From NCBI GenBank assembly GCA_029224185.1, contig CM055188.1, forward strand, positions 9,162,497 through 9,226,496: DNA of 64,000 bases. Direction: 5' to 3'. The position numbers and the translations under genes were made by a program. The stretch comes from Karalla daura. Taxonomy: Eukaryota; Chordata; Actinopteri; Chaetodontiformes; Leiognathidae. Under the pieces are notes generated by a model. That model worked only from the letters and a program-made list of their open reading frames with translations. It had not been told where the DNA came from and ran no database searches. Below, in pieces: positions 32,700-44,159 of the stretch. Position 1 is the stretch's first letter; each line of letters starts with the position of its first letter.

Positions 32700-32850
32700 C
32701 CGAGATAATAGTCAACAAACTCAGTGAGGCTAGCTCATGAGCGACGCTTTCCTCGTCTTCTCTGCAGGCTACTGCGGCTCGAAATGTCGGCGACGACACC
32801 GGGGTAGCCAACGTGATGACGCGAAACTGCCGCGTGACGTCAGGACGTCG
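32540..32850 (-). promoter_or_regulatory. rbm12: rbm12 promoter and non-coding first exon, CpG-rich, with CRE
   Basis: CpG-dense stretch in otherwise AT-rich DNA. The minus-strand donor gtaaga directly left of 32700 supports a 5'UTR exon of about 32700-32820. A complete TGACGTCA octamer lies at 32835-32842, just upstream of that exon, with a second GACGTC core close by. There is no TATA box. The gene assignment follows from orientation and from the lack of another minus-strand gene between here and rbm12. Confidence 0.55.
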
Positions 32851-32859
32851 TCCCTTTTT

Positions 32860-34685
32860 ACGCCCGATACCAATTAAAACGAGTAGATAGTCTCCTGAAA
32901 TGATCGTACAACTCTTCTGTTATATAGGTAGAAACAGCAACAATATTGACCCGCAACACATTCTCGACATACTCATTTTTCATGACCAATAATGCGTAAC
33001 GCGTTTTGAGATTCATTCAACCCAGCAAAAACATTTATGAAATTGCCACAAATGTTCAATGTATGATTGTGAAGCAGTGCTTTATTGAATAATGTATGGT
33101 GAGTAACAGCAGAAGAGAGATGCAGGATCCTAACAAATATAATCTGGTCAGCATCAGTTTATATTATCCAGTAACACAATACAAGGCGCTATAAATCTTT
33201 GCATTCATTAATTCATAGATTTCATCAAATTTGCAGGATCATCACAACAATCAGCCTTTGAGGTTTAACCAGAACTGTCATCTTGCAAAGTGTTCCAGAA
33301 GTAAAATAAAACCAAACTGTGGCTTTTAACACTGTAAGAACAGGTGGTCTCTAATAGTACTCAAAGGGGATGTGGCTCACTTTTTGAGGGCACCATTATG
33401 GGAATCAAGTGAAAAGACATGACCAGTAAATAATCAAACCAATGAATCAATGAATTTAGTGTTTAGTTTCCACCAACAGCCTCGATGGAGCAAGTCACCT
33501 TGTTTGTTGCCTTCAAACTATCTCCATACTGACTTCACATCAAAGCATCTCAATGATTTTATGGATCGATTCGATTGATTTATATTTATAGCTTTTATAG
33601 TTATAATTTGTTTGACCATTTAATTTGTCGAAGTTGTGCCACTATTCCACCTAATATATACTCCATATTAATATTTCCTATGTATATTCAACTCATTTCA
33701 TATTGCATTTTCATGGACTAGTGACCTTGCAAGTTCTAACTTCAATGTATATGATAGCAAGAACTCTGTGATGATGAGAAATAATTTCCAACCCCTGGTT
33801 TCAAAATGCAAGCTGTATCCAAACATGCCAGATGACAAAGGATTTGACACACACATTCAGACCGAACACCTTTTTTTTCATCTGTTGGCATGGTTTCCAT
33901 TGAGAGCAGACCCCTGTATTCCACACACTAAAAAAAAGTCAGTGAAAAGTTTACATAGGTGGCAAGTGATGGCAACAATTTGATAGAATTTGAAAAATAC
34001 ATTTTGAAACTTATTGAAACACTATCAGTGATAAATGTGTGAAGTCTTATTCCTTGGGGGGTGGGCTACTGAGACAATCATAAGATCACATACTTGTTTG
34101 AATTAATTAGAGACATTTAATTTCTCCTAGGAGTAAGTTTGGGAGTTCATGGTGTGTGCGTATACAATGTGACAGACTGGTGCCCTGGGTCCATACACTA
34201 CCTTTGCATTATCAGTGTTGGGGTGAGGTCTAGTAACACTATTAAGTAACATAGCAAGTAAGATAATGTATGGGCAGACATTTAGAACAGCTGGTGAGGG
34301 TGTGGATTTTGTTATCCCAATAAATTTAAACAAAATCTCTTTTTGACACCAGGTGTAAATGATGAACTCACTTTGTGAAAAAGGAGCCAAATATAGACAT
34401 TTAACAGGGTTAATTCAGCAAACAAAGGATGACCCATCTCCAGCAGAACAAATACATCCTGCCACGGTCGCCATGTGTTGGTCAACTCTCAGAGTAGCGT
34501 CTCCTGAGTAAGCCACGACAGGGAAGTCATAATAAAGACAGAGCTACAGCTAAAAACAGACTTCAAGTCAAGCAGGAAGTTTGTGCGTGTTTGTTTACAG
34601 GAAGGACAAGCTGGTCTACCCCCAGAATTTTCTGGGATTCATTGACTTTGTCATAAGCCAAGAATTAACAGGAAGTTGGAGGAAT
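32860..34685. other. Intergenic: nfs1 3' flank and rbm12 upstream region
   Basis: About 1.8 kb, AT-rich. A minus-strand AATAAA near 33082 could end the nfs1 transcript. No gene or transposon was recognised. Confidence 0.55.
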
Positions 34686-35511
34686 CTAGTGCTGCGTCCA
34701 CTTGATGCTCTTCAGATCGATGCCTTCCTGAACCATCTCCCACAGTGGACTGACAGGCAACCGGAGACAGAGAGGGAAAATCCACTGAGCTAGTACATGA
34801 AACAAATGATGGACAGTAAAATCACACAATACCAATGGCCTGGCTGGACTCACCTCATTTCTCTGAGCCTGGAGACCTGCTGGATACATTTTTCTGCTGT
34901 GTAATCCACCTCTTCCTCTGTGGTGAACCTGCCAATGCCAAACCTGACACACCCAGACAAAAGAGTAGATTAGGTGTGAGTCTTGGTGACCAGAATTATT
35001 ATAAAGATTACGATCTGGATTATATTAAGGCCGGAAATTCTCTTTACCTGATCGAGGAGTGAGCCAGGTCTTCATCTGCTCCAATTGCTCTGAGAACATA
35101 TGATGGCTCCAGCGATGCAGAAGTACAAGCACTGGATGGGGAAAAAATACAGTCATTCATCTTTCAAAATAAGTTAAATCTCAACCTGTAAAATACACTG
35201 GCTTTATCATTTTGTACACTTATCCCCAGAAAAAAAAATCAAGCATTGTAAACAAAATACACTGGACTAGTTATCAGGTGCATGACCAAATCAAACTAAA
35301 ACCTGAAATGGAATGTGTGTCTTACCTCCCAGATGACAAAGCAACATCTTTCAGTGCCATCAACAGACTTTCTCCCTCCACATAGGCAAAGGACAAGTTG
35401 ATACAGCCTGCAAAGAAAGCATACAGGTAAATGTCATGTATCAGAACCTTTAACATATCACACAGTAAGTTCAAGCACTTACTGCTGTGTGTTTAAGTGC
35501 TGCAGTTAAGA

Positions 35512-35575
<64 letters not shown>

Positions 35576-38500
35576 ACCAGGGTAGCGCTGCTCTGGATCT
35601 CCATTCATGATAACGTCAGGGATCCCAGACATAATCTTCTGAATCAGACGATTTGCCAGTGTGGACACTCTGTGATGATCATACTGTAAACACATACATA
35701 AATCTCAGGATATTTGGTTAAATTTCTTAAATTTCAAAACTCTGGGTGTTTAAGAAAGTTATGTCTTACCTCCATCTCCTTCTGGGCGAGGTTGCAGGCC
35801 GCTCCCAGTCCAACAGCCAGTGGGGTAGGTACAGTGCCAGAGCGCAGGCCCCTCTCTTGCCCGCCCCCATTCTGCAGTGGCTCTAGGCGTACCCGAGGTC
35901 GGCGGCGCACATACAAAGCACCAACACCTGTATACAAGCACATACATTGTGATGAGCCATCTCCTTTTTATCCTGTGCATGATATGCTGATCTTTCTCAA
36001 CAAGTATATTAATCTGAAACCTTTGTTGTTGAAGGTTTTGTTTAATTGATCATGTTTTATTCTTATCAGTGAATGCACATCTGGCTTCCTCACCCTGTTT
36101 TGAGGGCAGGAAATGTTACATTGTTCAGACGAAGGGGGAGGGCCAGGAATGTCACTTGTTGAAACTCTTTGGCTAAAGGCCCATTTATGCTCTCCGTTCA
36201 TAGCATGTACGCACAAACCTGGACTTGTGTAGCGCATAACTACTCCCATACATACTTTGCATTGGTACGGTAATTTAGCAATTTATCCACTGGATGGCAG
36301 CACTGAGTTCAGAGTTCACTGCTGGGTATAAGGTTGAATTCACTTGTGATCAAACAAAGCGTTGTGATTATGAATGCTCTCCAGAAGAGAGCTCTTCCTG
36401 TTTCTTTTCTTGTTCTTTGTTTCTTTCCAGCTGCCATGAGCTACAGCGCCCCAAAAATTTCTGCTCTGGTAGCTCCTGTCTCATGCATTGCAACGCAACA
36501 TTACTTTGCTGAGAGCAGATTAAACTGTGCATGAATTGTACACATGAAACCGCACAAAGCTGGAAAAATATGCACGAAGCGGATGAAAGGCACTGCATGC
36601 ATAAAGCATTTTGAAAGTTACTCTCTGCGGCTTTAGAAAATATGCTTATCTTGGAGATATTCAAGTCTATATCTTTCAACGGATAAGTTGAAAGATAACT
36701 CAGATAACTCAGCGACTGCTCATGTGACATACGTGACTTTGGTTGGACAGTCTTTATGGTACTTCAAATCAATACTGAAATCTAACTTAAAATAAACAGC
36801 ATTAACATACTTCTAAGCCACAACGTATTAGGATATTTTAAGTATTGCCACAACTAACCTTTGGGTCCATAGATCTTGTGACCGCTGATGGACATCAGGT
36901 CAACTTTCCAATCTGAGACGTTGATGGGAATCTTTCCGACTGCCTGAGCAGCATCGGTGTGAAGGAAGATGCCTTTAGAACGACAAAGCTTACCTGCAAA
37001 CAGGAAGAGTAAAGATGAAGTCATTAATAGTTTTGATCAAAACAATCAGATCGAGAGATCGACAAACGCTTTATTACTGTGGATGGACCAAAGCAAAGGT
37101 GGATGTTTCAATAGAAGATTTTTGGTAAATGCAGGAGTGTGTTGCTATGGTTACCTATCTCCATGATGGGCTGTTTGACTCCAATCTCATTGTTTACTGT
37201 CATCACTGACACCAGTGAGGTGTCAGGACGGATGGACGCTTCCAACAGCTGGACAAACACAGGCAAAGTTTTTAAACACATATGATGGCTTGTGAATGTC
37301 CACGCCATGTGTGGACCTGTGTGTGAGAGATCTCTGTATATGCACCACATGTACCTCAAGGTCCAGCAGTCCATTCTGCTTGACCGGCAGGTAGGTCACA
37401 CTGAAACCTTCTGCCTCCAGAACTCGACATGAGTCCAGGACACACTTGTGCTCCGTCTGTGTTGTGATGATGTGCCGCTTCTTGGCCTGGTAGAACCTGG
37501 CTACACCCTGCAGAAGTGCCAGAGGTCAGGCCAAAAGTAACAGCGACTTCATCTGTGCTTTTATTTTGAGTTAAAGCCGCAGTTGAGGAAGGTGTGCCAT
37601 CAGCTTAACAAATAAAACATAAGTGTTTGAAACTAATCCAAAATGGATGGAGGCTGTGTCTAACGCAAATCTTTTTATTCCTCTTAAGTGTGTACAATTG
37701 TACACAAGCTGAGAGACAGAATGGCTTGATGGTGCTTGATGCTTGCATTCATTTTTCACTTTTCCATTTACACAAACTGATTTAATGGTCAGAGTGAGTA
37801 AGCAGTGATGAGAAGAACCAGATGTTGACCTTAAATAATTATACCTTGATGGCCATGTTGTTGGACTCTGTGGCTCCACTGGTGAAGATGACCTCTCTGG
37901 GATCTGCGCCAATCAGATCAGCCACCTGCTGCTCAGAGAGCGTCATAGAGAGAGAGAGAGAGAGAGAGAGAAAGAGGGACAGAGAGAGAGAGAGAGAGAG
38001 ATAATATTCAGTTTCTCAAATTCAAATTTGTGACAATGAAACATGAAAAGAGAATGGATGAAAAGAGAAAATTGGCAGAAAGAACCACATGACCATTCAA
38101 TAAGGCTTGTCTCCTTACCTTCCTGGCTGTCTCCATAGCAGTCTCACTCTCCCAGCCATAAGCATGTGTCCTGGAATGGGGGTTACCATAGTAATTCACT
38201 TGGTAGGGCAGCATAGCATCCAGCACCCGTGGGTCCTAAAGAAAGAAAGACATGTCAAACTGAAACTGAAATTGTAAGTCATTCCCTGTTTGACATTGAC
38301 ATTAGCTGCTACAGCCTTAGACTAGGACCATGCTTGTGCTAGTTACCATTGGTGTGGTGGCCTGGAAGTCCATGTAAAGGGGACGGGGCTCATCTTTCTC
38401 CAGCTCATGCTTCTTTATCAGCTCTGCAGACAGACAGACAGTCAGTCGGTGGGTACTAGCAGACTATATTATGTTGACATATCAATGTAGGGGACCACAC

Positions 38501-39981
38501 CATCCAGGTTAGCTGTATGCATACCATTTTCAGCTAATTCTATATATTCATTTGGTCAGGAACTGAATGATTTTCAATCAAGCTTTCCACAAATTCAGGC
38601 AATAAAAAGCCTAAAATCTAATGTGATCAACACAAAAGCTCTGCCATAAATTCTGTCTATGTAAAAACTGACTAGTATTATCACTTGTCAGTTTTTGATC
38701 GCCATGACCAGAGATGTGATTACTGAAGTTATATTTTGAACAGGGATGTACTGGGGATGTTTTTATTGTAATATAATCATTATAATAATAATACTAATCA
38801 ACAGACTGTTATAACCTATAGCAGAACTGTTGTATTGGATCACATTCAATTGTACAAGTGGGCATGATGGCTGATCGGTGCAAAGCCATGCCCAGTTGCC
38901 TCATCAGTGTGCAGTACAATACGTTGCATTCATGTGTTATTTACTGTTAGTTACTGCTATCATTTGTTGTGGATTTGTGCAATGATTAGTATTAGTATGA
39001 TTAGTTAGTGTGTGCTCGTTTGTTTTTGTTCACTTTGGGATGTTTCCAGGTCAGGTATGACCACAATGTTGTTCTTACTCCCAGGGTTCTTACCCCCAAA
39101 GATTTCGCTCAAGTCATAGCACCTGTTTTTTCATGCAGTTTTGATCTACCTGCGTTACATGTGTCCACAATCAAGAAGGAAACAATAATTATATAAATCA
39201 TTAACTGCTGCTAAATTATTACCCAGTCTAACGCCTGGGTTGAAAACTCGAGCCCAATTAAATTTGTGATTAAACAGAACTGGTCTAATAAGGAGCAAAA
39301 CAGCCAAGTTCGACTAGCAAAATAGCAACACGTCTGCCGTGATCTGCACACAATTAATTTGAGCTAGAATTTTTTGTTCTTTCAAAGGCTGCCAAATATC
39401 CACCATATCAATTTTTCATAAAAACTAGAAACCGTGAGAATAGATTGATTTTGACTGGATGCATTTTTGACTGTAGATAAATAGGTTGAGTGCATCTCTT
39501 TGAAACAGGACTATACGAGACAACACAATTTACAGCTCAACATGCAAAGCAGGGCAATCAACATGATTAGATTAAGTTGTGTGGGTGACACTGGACAAGA
39601 CCGAGCGAGGACCTCTGTTATCCTACATGTTTCAAAATGTATCAACAATGAAAGTATTACAATGCTGCCCATTAAAGAGTTGGCTGTGGGTATTGTATTA
39701 ATCAACTAGGTCTGAGGACAAGCTATTTCTTGCTGGTTTCAAAACATTGTTATATCAGAGCTTGTGTAATGTTTCATCACTACGGTATAAACTGCGTCAC
39801 TTTCGGATTAGCATCGTGCTAGCTTCTCCGGGCTAAACAACGTTCACACAGGACTTTCTCCGAGGCTACATGTACCTTTCTGCAGGGTGCTGGCGGCTCT
39901 GCGGTCACAGTCCACACGGAGAGGGAGCCACGATGCCGGCCTGAAGAGCCGGGAGGAGACGGTCCTGGTTGGGGAAAGCAT
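34686..39981 (-). CDS. nfs1: Mitochondrial cysteine desulfurase NFS1 (complete)
   Basis: PLP enzyme that takes sulfur from L-cysteine to give alanine and an enzyme-bound persulfide, supplying Fe-S cluster assembly with ISCU, LYRM4 and frataxin in the mitochondrial matrix. Exons: 39876-39981, 38347-38423, 38119-38235, 37845-37928, 37355-37507, 37155-37248, 36859-36993, 35770-35927, 35578-35683, 35326-35407, 35048-35131, 34854-34943, 34686-34749. The sum is about 449 residues; human is 457. Seen: an Arg/Ser-rich N-terminal presequence (MLSPTRTVSSRLFRPASWLP), YMDFQATTP, NYYGNPHSRTHAYGWE, FTSGATESNN, TEHKCVLD, MTVNNEIGVKQP, HTDAAQA, the PLP lysine in SGHKIYGPKG (about K250), the catalytic loop SGSACTSASLEPS (about C373) and the C terminus IDLKSIKWTQH. 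An upstream in-frame ATG at 40026 would add 15 residues; the 39981 start fits the human N terminus better. Confidence 0.96.
35514..35570 (+). repeat. (TG)n microsatellite next to an nfs1 donor
   Basis: About 28 units. It begins within eight bases of the donor (gtacacg) of the nfs1 exon 35578-35683. On the transcribed strand the intron therefore starts gtacacg followed by (CA)n. Confidence 0.95.
37946..38001 (+). repeat. (GA)n microsatellite upstream of an nfs1 acceptor
   Basis: Two GA runs split by aaagagggac. On the nfs1 strand they form a (CT)n tract that ends about 18 bases before the acceptor of the exon starting at 37928. Confidence 0.95.
38430..39870 (-). other. nfs1: nfs1 intron 1
   Basis: About 1.45 kb of AT-rich intron between the presequence exon and the second coding exon. 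No second gene or repeat was recognised. Confidence 0.6.
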
Positions 39982-40026
39982 CTGCACGGTGCTCTGTTTA
40001 CCTCGACACACACTGACCTCCGACAA

Positions 40027-40131
40027 CCGATCGCACCCGGATCAGTGAACCGATGTGAGCCGGCTGACCTGTTGCTTTGGTTGAGAATGAAGAGGAAGTT
40101 TCACGGTGTGAATTTTATCTAAGACCGAGAG
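40027..40131 (+). promoter_or_regulatory. Likely bidirectional promoter: nfs1 and a plus-strand transcript
   Basis: Upstream of nfs1 the sequence is fairly CpG-rich without a TATA box. A strong plus-strand donor (AGAG then gtaagt, exon end 40131) lies about 150 bases from the nfs1 start codon and points to a divergent transcript. In mammals ROMO1 lies head-to-head with NFS1, but no ROMO1 coding sequence was found here. Confidence 0.4.
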
Positions 40132-40601
40132 GTAAGTTAGTCCTGACCAGCACAGCCGGATGACAGTTACATGTGAAACACAGCGGACCAGGCTGAGTCA
40201 AGCTAGTGACGCAAACAAGTACATCCGGCAATGACTTTCAAAATAAAATACGCCTTCCACGACGAGCGAAGACAACCGATAAGCCTGGTTTAAAACCACT
40301 GCAAGGAGATCAGAGCATCTTTCTTGGTGTGTCCCCTCTTACTCCTTAAATGTGTGTGTGTTTTCTTACCCTCTATCCTGTAAATTATCACCAATATCTG
40401 TACTTTGTTTTTATTGCTCTGGTGTCATGCTTGTATTGCCTCTGATTACTTGCCCGTCTTTACTGGCTGAATGCTGTGGAGCAGTTTGTGAATTTTATTT
40501 ATGTGAAATATGTATACAAATGAATACATTGTCTTTAGTTTGGCGCTCAAAATGAATAATGATCCTGTGATTCTCTGCAGCTTGACGCCACGGTGTTGAA
40601 G

Positions 40602-41413
40602 ATGGTATGTTTTCCTCCTGACCGTACCCGGAAATGAGATGTGTACCGCGCCATGCTTACGTCCGACTCCTTGCTCTGAACGTCTGGAGCAAGGAGACAG
40701 ACCATAGGAAGTAGGGCCATGTTCCCTGTGACCCTGAAAACGTTACTGTATCGATGGTCAAAACACAAAACCTCAGGAGTTTTCTAATCATTGTGCCTCT
40801 AATTAGGTAGAGGTGCAATGTGAGATATTTCAGTCATTTTATTTCAGTAATCCACTGGTCTTCTGATATTTTAATTTCATTGGCTGGAGAAATTGATTGT
40901 TTAAGTTTGACGTATCTCATCAGAAAAGTTGTGCTGTTCAAAGCAAGAATAAATAGCATTTAAGACATCATCCCCATCCTAGACCCCTTAAATGACCATG
41001 TTTCATAGTTCTGCCACAGACCTAAATGCCCTGCCAAGCTTCACAAAGGTATGCTACCACTACTATACTGTAGTCTGATACAGTTCTAACATATCAATTA
41101 CCAAAATTAGGAAATTAGTCCGTTGATTCTGTTGACTTGTTGAAGCAGCAGTACTTTTAGTTACTATCTGCAGATACGGCAAGTGGCATGCAGGCCACTT
41201 GAAGGACTTGAGCAGGCAGAGATGCTCTATTTTCCAGAAGCAGAAAGCAAATGTCCGATACACCCTGTGGAAAATATCACCACATATACTACCCATAAGT
41301 TTAAACTTTGCAGTTTGAAATTTAAAGTTTCAGTTGACAAGAAGTCTTACCTTTCCTGTGCGAAGGATCCAGCGTTCATGCATTTAGATAAGTGCTCATT
41401 GAGACGTAGCTGA
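40602..41413 (+). CDS. Possible small gene divergent from nfs1 (80 codons, unrecognised)
   Basis: Speculative splice model. A small exon 40581-40604 (acceptor ctctgcag, donor gtatgt) ends in an ATG at 40602-40604. Joined in phase 0 to an exon opening at 41174 (acceptor tatctgcag), it gives an 80-codon frame that begins MIRQVACRPLEGLEQAEMLY, contains KCPIHPVENITTY, and stops at 41413. An intervening candidate exon near 41028-41049 would terminate the frame at once. The first exon would be the one ending at 40131. I do not recognise the protein; it lacks a membrane segment and any motif I know. It may equally be a non-coding divergent RNA or chance. Confidence 0.2.
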
Positions 41414-41818
41414 GCTGCCCAACTTTATCTGCTCTGATCAGCATTTGGCATTTTGCTGTTATTGGCCAGTATCTGCAACTAGCTTCCACATTTGAGGTTG
41501 AAACAAGTGATTGGTACAGAAATGAGACAAATTGGCGCATACATTTGACTAGTTCACAGAAGATTAGTGTACACAGTATATAAACTTAGGTGTACAAACA
41601 AAGTACTGCAAGTGCCAAGACAACAGTGATACTGATGGAAGAACGATCTTATCTAAACTTGAAAATTGATGCTTAAAGAACTGGATATTAACTATTAATG
41701 CTGAGGTTCACAAAATGACAAATTCTGAGGTCAAAATAAAAATTTCTCTCAAGCCTTAACCCATATTGCCTCAACTGCCCAGGCACACACTTGGGGCATT
41801 GTGTTGAATACCAGAATC

Positions 41819-42097
41819 CTAGTGCACTGACAAAGGCTGTCCTCTGCCTGTTGAGTCTGAGTGAAATGGCTGGGAGGGGGAGAGCTTCGGATCTGAGTTG
41901 AAGTCTGCATAAAGGGTATCAATCTTAGTTTCAGAGCCTTCACAGTCTTTAGGAAGACAGGACGAAAGCAGGATTAGAACTGGGGCTGCTACAGTGAGGA
42001 TGAGAATGAGTGTAATGCCCTCAAGGAACATGAGGCCCAGGAGCGGGCCTTGTTTATTAATAAAAGGCTGCATAATGAAGAGAGAGGCTTTGGGCAT
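41819..42097 (-). CDS. Candidate small membrane protein ORF (92 codons, unrecognised)
   Basis: A minus-strand ATG frame, MPKASLFIMQPFINKQGP followed by a strongly hydrophobic stretch (about residues 19-47, LLGLMFLEGITLILILTV then AAPVLILL) and a polar Asp/Ser/Pro-rich tail. This is the shape of a single-pass small integral membrane protein with a cytosolic tail. It overlaps the 3' end of another minus ORF (42057-42365) by 41 bases in a different frame. No family was recognised. It could be real, the second cistron or second frame of one transcript, or chance. Confidence 0.3.
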   Translation of the reverse strand: MPKASLFIMQPFINKQGPLLGLMFLEGITLILILTVAAPVLILLSSCLPKDCEGSETKIDTLYADFNSDPKLSPSQPFHSDSTGRGQPLSVH

Positions 42098-42365
42098 TGT
42101 AGTGAGCGGCTGCAGGTTGCAGGACTTTCACTGTGAGCACTGATGCGTTGCTCCTCCCGGTCAAGACAAGCGAGTCGGTGAACACTCGATGAAGGAGAGT
42201 TTCTTGGGCAGCAGATAAGAGAAACAGGTTGAGGTCTTGTTGAGCTGTGGGCAGTATCTGCAGACACCAGTCCTCCCAGCCTGCAGGGGCGGTGCTGCTG
42301 CTGCTCGGGGTGTCCTGCAGAAGAAGATGCAGATTACACCGGGGCTGAGAAGCAGCGATGGCCAT
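42057..42365 (-). CDS. Candidate ORF (102 codons) overlapping the one at 41819
   Basis: A minus-strand ATG frame starting MAIAASQPRCNLHLLLQD, with a Ser/Thr/Ala/Pro stretch, WEDWCLQILP, and the end HYNAQSLSLHYAAFY. It starts about 200 bases left of the 5' exon of the plus-strand c6orf89-like gene, so the two could share a bidirectional promoter near 42.4-42.55 kb. No homology was recognised. The overlap with the hydrophobic frame downstream raises the options of a frameshift, an unseen intron, or no gene. Confidence 0.25.
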   Translation of the reverse strand: MAIAASQPRCNLHLLLQDTPSSSSTAPAGWEDWCLQILPTAQQDLNLFLLSAAQETLLHRVFTDSLVLTGRSNASVLTVKVLQPAAAHYNAQSLSLHYAAFY

Positions 42366-42559
42366 TAACTAACAAGCTAGTTTACAGGAAGAAATAGATC
42401 TGTTCCAGAGCTGGACGCAAGAGGAGGAGACTGCCACTACAAGGGCGGATCTCACCACAAAGTGAGGCTTTTGCTTTTATGTGTTATTATCAAAACGACG
42501 TGACGTTGAAGTGTTACCAGAGGCTGATCCGCACTAGCTAACATGACAGTGTTTGGCTG

Positions 42560-42882
42560 TGAGTTCATCACGACGTGTGTTTGCGGAGGATGGCGAAGTT
42601 AGGAGACGCTCTGACCCCCTAGGGCTTCACTTTCATAACCTTGTCTAAACCTGCCTTATGAATTAGACCAACTCAGACGAAGACAGCGAGAAGTAGCTGA
42701 GCAGAGTCAGGCTGGATCATGACTTCGCCATCCTGGAAGAAGCAGCTTCTCGGTGTCCCACAGACATGAGGTTTTTCTGAGGTCTGTGGACTGGTCTGTA
42801 CCTGAGCACTGACCTGTCAGAAACATGCACGCGTCTTCGCCATCTCTTGAATTTGTCTGGTGTCATTAAAACTCTTGTCCAG
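42560..42882 (+). promoter_or_regulatory. 5' non-coding exon and promoter area of the c6orf89-like gene
   Basis: A plus-strand donor (CCAG then gttagt, exon end 42882) follows a GC-richer stretch with short upstream ATGs. The next coding exon lies 1.3 kb to the right. The 5' end is not fixed by sequence alone. Confidence 0.4.
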
Positions 42883-44100
42883 GTTAGTTCATGTGCTGCA
42901 GGTTAGTTTTAAGGCCAATCTCAGTCTTGTACTGTGGTGTTCAACCAACAAGCTGCTTTCACTAGTAAAAATATGAAAACACTTTTCACTCGTTTTTAAC
43001 CCCTGCTGGTATATATCACTCCATGAGATTACGCAATGATTATTGACTGTTTTCATTTTCTTGGTATTACATTTCTGGCTCCCCAGCAAGTTTGTCATAA
43101 CGGTCAAAACAACTCGACCCCTCTGTGAATTATTTACTCCCCAACTCCACTATTGTGAGGCCAGCGCGTCTGTCTCTGAGCAGATTTTATTACAGGAACC
43201 TCAGTTTAGTTGCACAACTTTGTTTCAACAACTGCGTTTTCTTTATACAAAATGTGCTCTGGTGCACGGATGACAAGTGATCATTTATTTCATTGCACTT
43301 CAAAAATGTGTCATGAGACGGTCTGATGTGCTGACACCAGTTTACACAACCACAGCCTGGCAGTCCCTCAACTCCCCTTGGTGAATCTTGTGAAGCTGGC
43401 TTTGATGCCCACCTGCCCCAGATGCCTTGTGTCACGTCCTTTGTCTCCCAAAGCTCCTCTTCAGTGTCAGGATGACTGGGTGGATGGCATCTTCCAGTTC
43501 AAGATAATTGCTAGACTTTCAGAAATGTTTTTTTCTATAAATGTAATTCTTTCCCCATCCTTCACAACACTCTCTGGACGTTTGTATAACTTTTGTCATC
43601 CTTGTTCCTTGTTTTATGTACCAAACACCAATGCAAGTTTCTTGTAGCTGATTGACTTAAGTTGTAGAACTACTTGGGAATAGATGTCATTCTGATATCT
43701 ACACATGTGAATGACAAATGCAAGACATTGACACATGTAGTCTCGGGCTGTTATTTGCTCAGCCACTTTATGGAATTAGGTTGCAGTGATGATTATGTTA
43801 AGAAACAGTCTTTCTCTTTCTAACCTGGAAATTTCTATTTTAGCATGCAGCTTAACCACGGTCATTAAGGCATTCCAGCTGTCAGCGTCAAACATTGCAA
43901 TATGTCAGTGCTGACAGAAATAAAGTGAGGTACGCTTAAGATTAAGTGTCGTTGCTAAAACACAGACGACATTTGATGATCAAAGCAACGTGACAGTTGC
44001 TCTGCGACAACACGCCCTCGACAGCCTGCTGCGTTTCAAAAGCTGTAAAGTGTGGATCGATGTTTCAGATGACGTCTTAGGTGACATCATGCACCGGGGT
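42883..44100 (+). other. 5' intron of the c6orf89-like gene
   Basis: About 1.2 kb between the predicted non-coding exon and the coding start. No other gene, RNA gene or repeat was recognised. Confidence 0.4.
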
Positions 44101-44159
44101 CCAGCAGCAACCGAAGACTGACGTGTTTGCACCGACAAGCTGCCATCACTGCTGCTATC

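Noticed and set aside
36170..36610. Possible MITE in an nfs1 intron (cccatttatgctctcc and tgcatgcataaagc near the ends)
   Set aside because: Opposite ends share only a few bases when inverted, so terminal repeats could not be supported by eye.
40100..42000. Search for romo1, expected next to nfs1 from mammalian synteny
   Set aside because: No frame matches ROMO1 motifs such as the glycine-rich helix repeats; the gene appears absent from this position.
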